In this document: positions 1-5,670 of the stretch, piece by piece
Position numbering within the stretch: position 1 is the first letter of the stretch
How the letters are laid out: each line of letters begins with the position of its first letter
NCBI GenBank assembly: GCA_046597455.1
Contig: JBKJKJ010000152.1
Location: 1-15,291 of the forward strand
DNA: 15,291 nt
Direction of reading: 5' to 3'
Origin: JAQGMV01 sp046597455
GTDB lineage: Bacteria; Pseudomonadota; Gammaproteobacteria; Burkholderiales; SG8-41
Notes under the pieces: model-generated
Seen by the model: only the letters and a program-made list of their open reading frames with translations
What the model was told of the DNA's origin: nothing
Databases searched by the model: none
Translations under genes and position numbers: made by a program

Positions 1-104
1 CCTCACCACCTCACCACCTCACCACCTCACCACCTCACCACCTCACCACCTCACCACCTCACCACCTCACCACATCACCACATCACCGCCTCACTGTGTC
101 ACCG
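1..104. repeat. 8-bp tandem repeat (minisatellite), unit CCTCACCA
   Basis: Nine perfect head-to-tail copies of CCTCACCA fill positions 1-72. Four degenerate copies follow (73-80, 81-88, 89-96, 97-104), differing at one to three bases. The array is cut by the window edge, so its true length is unknown. The degenerate copies cover the last codons and the TGA stop of the minus-strand GST gene. On the minus strand the unit is TGGTGAGG, with GG pairs every two to three bases, so a two-tier G-quadruplex is conceivable. The 8-bp period is not a multiple of three, so copy-number change inside the coding part would alter the protein end. Confidence 0.95.
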
Positions 105-783
105 CCTGCTTAACGAATTTCCCGAGCCAGCGGCTGCGCAGGTTGAGATTTTCCTGCCACGCCGCTTCGATGTCCGGAACGGTCGAGGCTTTCACCGCGG
201 GTGCGGCGAGCAGTGCGTCACGCCATGCGCACAGGTGCGGGAATTTCTCGATGATGCCGAGCGGGCGCAAGCGGTCCATGAACGTGTAGCGCTGCAGGAA
301 CGGCGCGTACGCGGCGTCCACGAGCGAGAGCTTCGGTCCATTGAAATACGGTCCCGCATTGCCGCGTTTCGCGAGCGCTTCCTCGAGCTTTGCGAACGGG
401 TCGCGCATCTTCGGCGCGCGGGCGACGAAATCTTCCTCGGAGTCGGAGTACGACGTGTTCGTCACGGCGCTGGCGAACGTCGTCACGTAATCGGTCCACG
501 CGCGATTGCGCGCCCGCGCGATCGGGTCTTCGGGGTGCAGGCGCGGTGCTGCGGTTTCTTCGAGGTATTCGGCAATGGCATTCGATTCGAAAAGCGCCTC
601 CTTGCCGTCGATCTGCAACACCGGCACTTTCGCGTGGGGCGAGACCGCGAGGAACCACTCGGGCCGATTGTCGCGATCGATGTACGTAATGTCGTACTGC
701 ACGTCTTTCGCCCGCAGCACGATCGCGGCACGTTGAACCCAGGGGCATGTCTTGAAGCTGCACAGGCTGAATCTGGACGCCAT
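91..783 (-). CDS. Glutathione S-transferase family protein (Cys-type, CPWVQR motif)
   Basis: Predicted soluble 230-residue glutathione-dependent transferase or thiol reductase. The N-terminal thioredoxin-fold domain (about 1-80) carries Cys13 in a CPWVQR motif, the active-site position of Omega/Beta-like and stringent-starvation-like GSTs. It also has the KVPVL loop with the cis-proline (Pro54) and the glutathione-binding E66-S67 in the ESNAIAEYL segment. The helical C-terminal domain follows (about 95-220). I chose the ATG at 783 because GAAGGAGG lies six bases upstream; a longer frame starting at 819 adds twelve residues with no ribosome site between. The C-terminus ends inside the degenerate part of the 8-bp repeat. 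The gene is divergent from the Bug receptor gene. The substrate cannot be told from sequence. Confidence 0.9.
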   Translation of the reverse strand: MASRFSLCSFKTCPWVQRAAIVLRAKDVQYDITYIDRDNRPEWFLAVSPHAKVPVLQIDGKEALFESNAIAEYLEETAAPRLHPEDPIARARNRAWTDYVTTFASAVTNTSYSDSEEDFVARAPKMRDPFAKLEEALAKRGNAGPYFNGPKLSLVDAAYAPFLQRYTFMDRLRPLGIIEKFPHLCAWRDALLAAPAVKASTVPDIEAAWQENLNLRSRWLGKFVKQAVTQ

Positions 784-967
784 GGAAACCTCCTTCGGGG
801 GGGAGGCCGATGCTGGCACAGCCGGGCGCGGGTTTCAATGGCGGATAAATTCGGTTGCCGTCGTCTGCAGGCTGACGTTTCGGCGCTTAGAATGAGTGTC
901 GGGCCCCGGTCGCGATTCGCGGCTCAGGACCCGCCGAACACCTATAACGATATCGTGGAGGATGTGA
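784..967. promoter_or_regulatory. Divergent intergenic region between GST and Bug genes
   Basis: This 184-bp space must hold promoters for both divergent genes. I see no convincing -35/-10 pair. A perfect 10-bp palindrome ACGATATCGT lies at 947-956, just before the GGAGG of the Bug gene. It overlaps a TATAAC-like hexamer at 943-948, so it could be an operator or part of a -10 region. This is weak evidence. Confidence 0.25.
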
Positions 968-1933
968 ATGAAGACTCGTCCTGTTCCCGTGGTCATCTGG
1001 TTCATGGTGTTCGGCCTGGCGCCGCTGGGCGTAGCTCACAGCCAGACGTATCCCGAGAGATCGGTGAGAGTGCTGGTCGGTCTCGCGCCGGGCGGGGGCA
1101 CCGATACCGTAGGCCGCGTCATGACGCAAAAGCTCGGCGATGTGCTCGGGCAGCCGTTCATCGTCGACAATCGCCCGAGTGCGGGCGGCAACGTTGCGGG
1201 GGAACTGGCCGCGAAGGCGACGCCCGACGGCTATACCCTGATCGTGGTGACGCCGACACACGTGGTCAACCCGAGCCTGTATCGCGACCTGCGATACGAT
1301 GCGATCCGCGATTTCGCGCCGGTCGGGCTGATCGTCAACGCGCAATATTTTCTGTCGGTCAGCAATTCGCTTCCGGTCGCGTCGGTAAAGGAGCTGCTCG
1401 CCCTCGCTAAAAGCCGGCCCCAGCCGCTGTCGTTTGCGTCTTCGGGTATCGGCAGTGCCAATCACCTGTCCGGTGAATTGTTCAGCACCATGGCCGGCAT
1501 CAAGCTCGTCCATGTGCCCTACAAGGGCGGCGCCCCTGCACTCAACGCGGTGATTTCAGGCGAAGTGCCGGTGTCTTTCACCAGCTTTGCCGCGCTCGCG
1601 CAATCGAGAGCCGGCAAGTTGAAGACCATCGCCGTGACCGGCCCGAAGCGCACGCCGGTCGCGCCCGATATTCCGACCATCGCGGAGTCGGGCGTCCCGG
1701 GCTACGAAGTCGTCGGCTGGTATGGCATGGCCGCGCCGGCGAAAACGCCGAAGGCCGTCATCGAGCGGCTCAACGGGACCATCAATCGTGTACTTCCCGA
1801 GTTGCGCGAACGCTACGTCAACCTCGGGATGGATCTGGGCGGCGGCTCGGCCGACCAGTTCGGCGTTTTCCTGAAAAGCGAGCGGGATAAATGGGCGCGC
1901 GTCGTGAAGCTGTCCGGCGCCAAAGTCGAGTAG
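968..1933 (+). CDS. Bug family tripartite tricarboxylate transporter substrate-binding protein
   Basis: Periplasmic receptor of 321 residues that would bind a small carboxylate or related metabolite and deliver it to a TctA/TctB-type membrane transporter. There is a signal peptide: basic MKTR start, hydrophobic core to about residue 22, cleavage likely near AHSQ (residues 24-27). Mature-protein hallmarks follow in order: YPERSVRVLVGLAPGGGTDT near the N-terminus, the DNRPSAGGNVAGE segment, ATPDGYTL, the SSGIGSANHLSGELF segment, HVPYKGGAPAL, and a C-terminal KWARVVKLSGAKVE tail. GGAGG lies six to seven bases before the ATG. No tctA or tctB is nearby, which is usual for the many orphan Bug receptors of betaproteobacteria. 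The crotonase-like gene 97 bp downstream may be co-transcribed. Ligand unknown. Confidence 0.95.
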   Translation: MKTRPVPVVIWFMVFGLAPLGVAHSQTYPERSVRVLVGLAPGGGTDTVGRVMTQKLGDVLGQPFIVDNRPSAGGNVAGELAAKATPDGYTLIVVTPTHVVNPSLYRDLRYDAIRDFAPVGLIVNAQYFLSVSNSLPVASVKELLALAKSRPQPLSFASSGIGSANHLSGELFSTMAGIKLVHVPYKGGAPALNAVISGEVPVSFTSFAALAQSRAGKLKTIAVTGPKRTPVAPDIPTIAESGVPGYEVVGWYGMAAPAKTPKAVIERLNGTINRVLPELRERYVNLGMDLGGGSADQFGVFLKSERDKWARVVKLSGAKVE

Positions 1934-2030
1934 GCGCTGCATTCACGCGATAGCTGAGCCCAACCGAAGCGCAGTGGTGCCAAAGCTACAATGATTTTTC
2001 GGCGGTCCGACTGACAATAGGAGGTGAGGG

Positions 2031-2843
2031 GTGAGTATTCTCGAGATCGAACGGCAGGATGCGGTCATGGTCATTCGTATCAATCGGCCTGATCGCATGG
2101 GGGCGCTGAGCGCCGATCTGCGTGCAGCGATGGCAGACGCCTGGTGTGAGTTTCGCGACAGCAAAGCGCTCGAGGTAGCCATTTTTACCGGCACCGGGCG
2201 CGCTTTCTGCGCCGGTGAAGACATGAAGGAATCAGTCGCGCGCGGAACGGCAGGGAGCGCGAGTGCACCGGGGCCGAAAAAAGAGAACCCGTACGACGAG
2301 CGCACACTGGAAAAACCGGTGATCGTCGCGGTCAACGGTTTCGCGATGGGCGGCGGTTTCATGCTGGTGGAGCGCGCAGACCTGCGCATCGCGGTGCAGG
2401 GCGCGGTATTCGAATCCTCCGAAGCCAAGCGCTGGCTGCTCGGCGGTTACGACCACGGCGTCAAAGGCGGGCTCTCGCATGCGGTCGCGACCGAGCTTGC
2501 GTTCGCGTTCCGGTTCACCGCCGAAAGGCTGCACCAGGTGGGGTTCCTGAATCGCGTGGTCGATCCCGAGGCGCTGATGTCGACCGCGCACGAGATGGCG
2601 GCGCACCTCATGACGCTGCCGCCTGCGTCGAGGACCAACACGCTGATGCTGATGCGCGCCATGCGGCCTCGAGTTTCGGATGAGCTCGAAGATCTGGCGG
2701 CGCGCCTCAAAGACCACGGTGCAAAGTCGGACCTGATGGAGTCGCGCAAGGCCTTCGCCGATAAACGTCCGCCGCAATTCAAAGGTTGGGACAACCCCGA
2801 CGATCGTTACCGGACACCCAAGCTGCGACCCAAGTCCGAGTAA
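2031..2843 (+). CDS. Enoyl-CoA hydratase/isomerase (crotonase) family protein
   Basis: Cytosolic acyl-CoA enzyme of 270 residues. The start is GTG at 2031, chosen because TAGGAGGTGA lies just upstream. Crotonase-fold marks are the first oxyanion segment RAFCAGEDMKE (about 57-67), the second oxyanion segment VNGFAMGGG (101-109), and the ADLRIA strand. Aligned by eye to rat crotonase, the equivalent of Glu164 is kept (Glu131), but the equivalent of Glu144, in the residue pair after GGG, is Met111. The canonical hydratase pair is therefore incomplete. Isomerase, hydrolase, lyase or other crotonase chemistry is as likely as hydration. The C-terminal tail is rich in basic and proline residues. The gene follows the Bug receptor by 97 bp, suggesting a role in breakdown of an imported acid (inference). 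A possible -10 TACAAT lies at 1987-1992 without a clear -35. Confidence 0.9.
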   Translation: MSILEIERQDAVMVIRINRPDRMGALSADLRAAMADAWCEFRDSKALEVAIFTGTGRAFCAGEDMKESVARGTAGSASAPGPKKENPYDERTLEKPVIVAVNGFAMGGGFMLVERADLRIAVQGAVFESSEAKRWLLGGYDHGVKGGLSHAVATELAFAFRFTAERLHQVGFLNRVVDPEALMSTAHEMAAHLMTLPPASRTNTLMLMRAMRPRVSDELEDLAARLKDHGAKSDLMESRKAFADKRPPQFKGWDNPDDRYRTPKLRPKSE

Positions 2844-2948
2844 CTGCGCGTGGGGAAGGCGCATTCGGACGCGCCGCGCGGCAGCGCGCGATGCCGCGGG
2901 CATAGTGGTTGCTAAAGCCCAGGCACTTCACACCTGAGGAGACGGGCG

Positions 2949-3107
2949 ATGTCGATAACCACCATTCTGCTGATCATCCTGATACTGATTCTGCTCGGCG
3001 CCATTCCCGCGTGGCCGCACAGTCGCAGCTGGGGCTACGGGCCCAGTGGCGGCATCGGGCTGGTGGTCGTCATCCTGATCATTCTGCTCCTGATGGGCGT
3101 CATCTAG
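2949..3107 (+). CDS. DUF3309 family small membrane protein
   Basis: A 52-residue protein. An N-terminal hydrophobic helix (about 4-19) is followed by a conserved-looking centre AIPAWPHSRSWGYGPSGG (18-35) and a second hydrophobic helix (about 37-52). The PxWPHSRxWGYxPSGG centre between two short membrane helices is the signature I know from DUF3309 proteins, which are common in proteobacteria and of unknown function. The start is well supported: GAGGAG at 2936-2941 precedes the ATG by seven bases. It stands alone, 105 bp after the crotonase gene, and is followed immediately by a GC-rich hairpin. Too short for many gene callers. Confidence 0.88.
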   Translation: MSITTILLIILILILLGAIPAWPHSRSWGYGPSGGIGLVVVILIILLLMGVI

Positions 3108-3108
3108 C

Positions 3109-3173
3109 GCGGCGTGGACGCTGCGGCCCCCCGGACGCGATCCGCAGCGCCGCAGGTCTTTAAACGCGCGTTT
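3109..3173. terminator. GC-rich hairpin and adjacent palindrome after the DUF3309 gene
   Basis: Two bases after the stop codon an interrupted stem begins. GCGGC (3109-3113) pairs with GCCGC (3149-3153), enclosing a perfect 7-bp stem of GCTGCGG (3120-3126) with CCGCAGC (3142-3148) and a 15-nt loop. Eight bases later sits the perfect 12-bp palindrome AAACGCGCGTTT (3162-3173), followed by one more T. There is no proper T-run after the first stem, so intrinsic termination is possible but unproven. Confidence 0.4.
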
Positions 3174-3371
3174 TGCCGAACCCGCCCGGCGGCCGCGCCC
3201 GATGATGCGTCGGATTCGGAATCGCGGTTCGTGTCGCCCTCTATCCTTAATCGTCCGTGCTGATTGGGCGTGCGCGTAAACAGTGGGACGCCTGGTCGAT
3301 GGTCATGCCGACGACCTCCGCGATGTTTTTGTCGCGAGCACCGACTGTGCCCGGCGGGTCAGCTCATCAGC
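3174..3371. other. Intergenic stretch with a short helix-turn-helix-like minus-strand reading frame
   Basis: No full gene is visible. On the minus strand an open frame from about 3368 down to the TAA at 3247-3249 reads, in part, DKNIAEVVGMTIDQASHC. It resembles the recognition-helix segment of LuxR or sigma region 4 proteins, but it has no upstream part and no start with a ribosome site. It may be a gene remnant or chance. Confidence 0.2.
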
Positions 3372-4139
3372 TCAAAGCCCCTGACCGAGCGGTGTAAGCA
3401 GCACGTCCTGCACCTGGACGTGTGGGGGGGTGGACAGCATATATAGCACTGCGTCGGCGATGTCGCTGGGCATGAGCGGCTGGAACTTCTCGAAGTAGGA
3501 CTCATAGGTGTAGGCGCCCTGGGTCGCGCGCTCGCGAAAGCCGGTGGCCACCAGTCCCGGCGAAATCATCCCCACCCGCACTCGCGTGACCGGCGAACTT
3601 CTTGCTGCGAGCTCTGCGCGCAACGTATTCTTGAGTGCGCGAATCGCGTATTTGGACGCCTGGTAGATGGAGAAGTTGGGGACTTGCTCGCGATGGGCGT
3701 AGATCGAGCTGATGTTGACGATCTGGGCTTCGTCCTTCGCGTGCATGTCCCGCAGCGCTTCGCGGGCGCACAGCGCAGGCGCGGCGACATTGATGTTCAA
3801 TGTTTCGCGCTAGTCGTCGAGGCTGCCCTGCTCCAGCGTGCTCATCGCGCCGGTGCCCGCGTTGTTCACGAGCACGTCGACCGTGCCCCACCGGGCTCTG
3901 ATCGTCTCGAAGATGCGAAGCACATCCGCTTCATCGGCGACGTCACCGACGCAGACCATCACTTCTCCATTGCCATGTTCGAGCTCGGCGGCGAGGGCCT
4001 CGAGCCGGTCGCGACGCCGAGCCACCAGCGCGACTTTCATGCCGATATTCGCGAGCGCGCGCGCGATGCCTGCACCGATTCCGCTCGATGCGCCGGTGAC
4101 CATCGCGATCCGGCCGCTCCATCTTTCATGACCTGCCAC
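3372..4139 (-). pseudogene. Short-chain dehydrogenase/reductase interrupted by an in-frame TAG
   Basis: One continuous frame of 255 codons that would encode a classical NAD(P)-dependent SDR, but codon 110 is TAG (3810-3812). Everything else is intact: the cofactor motif TGASSGIG (15-22), VNNAG (91-95), the catalytic Ser in VNISS (about 144-145), and Tyr159-x3-Lys163 in YQASK. The reading around the stop is GSLDD-stop-RETLNINVAAPAL; SDRs commonly have a Trp at this place (DDW), and TGG to TAG is one transition. The start is GTG at 4139 with GGGAG five bases upstream. The gene is either a recent nonsense pseudogene or carries a sequencing error. No frameshift or second stop is present, so decay would be very young. 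The opposite-facing cupin gene is divergent from it. The substrate cannot be inferred. Confidence 0.85.
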
Positions 4140-4156
4140 AGTGACTCCCGTTCCTC

Positions 4157-4191
4157 AGGAGCTTGTCGGACTTGCGATGCGACACGCTCCT
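4157..4191. repeat. REP-like hairpin A (minus orientation)
   Basis: AGGAGC (4157-4162) pairs with GCTCCT (4186-4191). After one T/C mismatch, TGTCG (4164-4168) pairs with CGACA (4180-4184) around an 11-nt loop. Read on the minus strand, its 3' arm is AAGTCCGACA, the same ten bases as in the hairpin at 4285-4323 on the plus strand. It lies in the leader of the interrupted SDR gene. No T-run flanks it, so it does not look like a terminator. Confidence 0.6.
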
Positions 4192-4284
4192 TATGCAAAT
4201 CCGGACAGCCGTATTGAAGTCGAAAACGTGCTTTGGGGGCTTTTTTGAAATCATATCCTGGCGCAAATCCGTCCGGTTTTGCTT

Positions 4285-4323
4285 TAGCAGCCTGTCCCGA
4301 CTGGTAAGTCCGACAGGCGGCTA
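4285..4323. repeat. REP-like hairpin B (plus orientation)
   Basis: TAGC (4285-4288) pairs with GCTA (4320-4323). After an A/G mismatch, GCCTGTC (4290-4296) pairs with GACAGGC (4312-4318). Beyond a CC/C internal loop, GACT (4299-4302) pairs with AGTC (4307-4310) around a GGTA loop. It shares AAGTCCGACA with hairpin A but points the other way, so the pair (about 90 bp between them) has the layout of a REPIN or bacterial interspersed mosaic element. Membership of a genome-wide family is inference. Confidence 0.6.
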
Positions 4324-4340
4324 GACGGCGGACCTATAAT
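4310..4340 (+). promoter_or_regulatory. Probable promoter of the cupin gene
   Basis: A perfect TATAAT lies at 4335-4340, 46 bases before the cupin ATG. A partial -35 match CCGACA (4310-4315) sits 19 bases upstream, inside the right arm of hairpin B. The -10 is strong and the -35 is poor, so the hairpin sequence may influence this promoter. Confidence 0.5.
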
Positions 4341-4386
4341 ATCGGAAGGTGACACGAGTCGACTTCGCAAACCCGGAGGTGCCCAC

Positions 4387-4788
4387 ATGAGCACGAGCGC
4401 AATTAAATTCTCGGTGAATCGCGCGCAAGGCGCACGGTACGAGGCGGGGCTCAGGCCGTTTCTCGAGTATCGCGACCTCGGGATCAAGGATGCGACGCAC
4501 GGAAAATTCAAGGCGCACGTGCTGCGTGTGAAGAAAGATTCCGATCACAGCGACCTGCACACGACCGGTCTGCATCAGCATCGTCTCGACTTCCAGATGA
4601 TTTATGTGCTCAAAGGGTGGATACGCTTCACCTACGAAGGGCATGGCGAGCATACGTTCCTGCCCGGCGATTGCTGCATGCAGCCGCCGGGAATCGTCCA
4701 CAACGAGCTCGCGTGCTCGGACGACCTCGAGCTGCTCGAAATCACTTCGCCGGGTGATTTTCAGACCGTGCCGCTGCAGAAAGCGTGA
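4387..4788 (+). CDS. Cupin domain protein
   Basis: Small soluble single-domain cupin of 133 residues. Cupin motif 1 is GLHQHRLDFQMIYVLKGW (61-78), with His63 and His65 as likely metal ligands and Gln70 where many cupins have Glu. Motif 2 is FLPGDCCMQPPGIVH (91-105), with His105 as the remaining ligand. A DLELLEITSP strand follows near the C-terminus. GGAGG lies seven bases upstream of the ATG. A TATAAT box about 50 bp upstream suggests its own promoter. Such proteins include dioxygenases, isomerases and ligand sensors; nothing here selects one. The next gene begins more than 450 bp downstream, so it is probably monocistronic. Confidence 0.88.
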   Translation: MSTSAIKFSVNRAQGARYEAGLRPFLEYRDLGIKDATHGKFKAHVLRVKKDSDHSDLHTTGLHQHRLDFQMIYVLKGWIRFTYEGHGEHTFLPGDCCMQPPGIVHNELACSDDLELLEITSPGDFQTVPLQKA

Positions 4789-4830
4789 TGCGTGAGGGCA
4801 TCGCGTGAGCTGTCGACGAAATCGAGGAAG

Positions 4831-4954
4831 GAGGATCGCGTCCTGGTTTCCCACGGTGGCGTCCCGCTGCGACGAGCCGTTTGGCGCGGACGCACCCGCG
4901 GATTACGAGCGTTGGGGCAAAGTGGTGAAAGCGGCGGGGGTCAGGCTCGAATGA
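4831..4954 (+). pseudogene. 3' remnant of a Bug/TctC receptor gene
   Basis: Frame 4871-4954 reads DEPFGADAPADYERWGKVVK then AAGVRLE and a TGA. This closely matches the usual C-terminus of Bug receptors (acidic-x2-KW-x-KVVKAAG-x-x-x) and is homologous to the end of the intact receptor in this window. Just upstream, in another frame (about 4831-4866), EDRVLVSHGGVP resembles the segment that normally precedes it, so a frameshift near 4867-4871 is likely. No N-terminal part, signal peptide or start exists between the cupin gene and this tail. It is a decayed leftover, probably after deletion of the rest of the gene. Confidence 0.65.
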
Positions 4955-5241
4955 GTCGCGAAGGTGCTGCAAAGGCGCAACACGACTCTTTTTCGATCCA
5001 CGCCGGTTGCCGGCCGTCGCGGTTATACTGAGGGCTCCAGTGGTGATGCTATCGGCATGGCGCCGAATTGAACAAGCCCCGCTTTCACCGATGAGTCGCC
5101 CTCGAACCGAACTTCGCTCTCATTCCGGTGGTCACAGGGCTGCGGGAGAATCGATTCTTGTTCGGGAGGGCAATATGCTGTCAGCGTTAACCTGATCAGG
5201 ACTGGTGGGCGTACTGCGCAGCCGACGCTTCAACCGAACAC
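4955..5241. other. Noncoding leader region upstream of the KaiC operon
   Basis: No protein gene is convincing here. There is a short inverted repeat GCCGG-TTG-CCGGC (5002-5014) and a TATACT hexamer at 5024-5029 that could be a -10, without a matching -35. The region also holds the seven-codon frame at 5175-5195. The operon promoter is presumably somewhere here. Confidence 0.4.
5175..5195 (+). other. Six-residue mini-ORF with strong ribosome site
   Basis: ATG at 5175 begins MLSALT followed by TGA at 5193-5195. It is preceded by GGGAGGG (5164-5170) four bases upstream, the best ribosome site between the cupin gene and kaiC. The true downstream gene starting at 5242 has no recognisable Shine-Dalgarno. 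This may be a leader peptide or reinitiation device, or chance. Confidence 0.3.
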
Positions 5242-5670
5242 ATGACGACCAACATGCCGCACGGCTCCGACACGCAAGCGCAAGCGTTCGCTGAAAGTGC
5301 GGCCAGTACCTGGGACGAGCTCGTTGTACGTCTGGCCCCCATCATCGGCGAGCGGGGTTTTCGCGTCCTCTACACGCGCAGCGTTCAGCTCACCCAGTCT
5401 GCATTTCCGTGGCTCGTCGCCGCGACGGGCGCCGCGGGATACGACGCTGCAGAATCCAACAATACGCACGCGCTGTCCGCGAGCCTGAGCGAGTGCCTGC
5501 GGCACCAGAGCGCTGACGTCGCCGCAGACGCCCACCGCGCGCTTTTGCGCACCTTTACCCAGTTGCTCGATGCTCTCATCGGGCCGGCATTAATGGCACG
5601 TCTTTTGGAATCCCAGCTGCCCAGCGACGATGCCGACAAGAGCGCGCAGGAGACTCCCCGTGACCGATAA
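5242..5670 (+). CDS. Conserved hypothetical helical protein encoded upstream of kaiC-like gene
   Basis: Predicted cytosolic protein of 142 residues with no signal peptide or membrane segment. It looks mainly alpha-helical: a core LAPIIGERGFRVLYTRSVQL (about 31-50), a variable middle, and an amphipathic helix TFTQLLDALIGPALMARLLE (about 105-124) before a polar tail. I do not recognise a named family, though I recall proteins of this size and pattern next to KaiC-like genes. Starts are ATG 5242 or ATG 5257; neither has a Shine-Dalgarno. The stop overlaps the start region of the KaiC-like gene by 11 bases, which argues for translational coupling and a partner role, for example as adaptor or regulator of the ATPase (inference). 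Confidence 0.7.
   Translation: MTTNMPHGSDTQAQAFAESAASTWDELVVRLAPIIGERGFRVLYTRSVQLTQSAFPWLVAATGAAGYDAAESNNTHALSASLSECLRHQSADVAADAHRALLRTFTQLLDALIGPALMARLLESQLPSDDADKSAQETPRDR

Noticed and set aside
235..1410. Long 391-codon plus-strand frame across the GST gene and into the Bug gene
   Set aside because: It lies antisense to the GST gene and out of frame with Bug, is Arg-rich as expected of a GC-rich shadow frame, and has no recognisable domain or ribosome site.
3810..3812. TAG in the SDR gene as a recoded amino acid such as pyrrolysine
   Set aside because: The position corresponds to a common Trp in a family that does not use pyrrolysine, and a single TGG to TAG change explains it.
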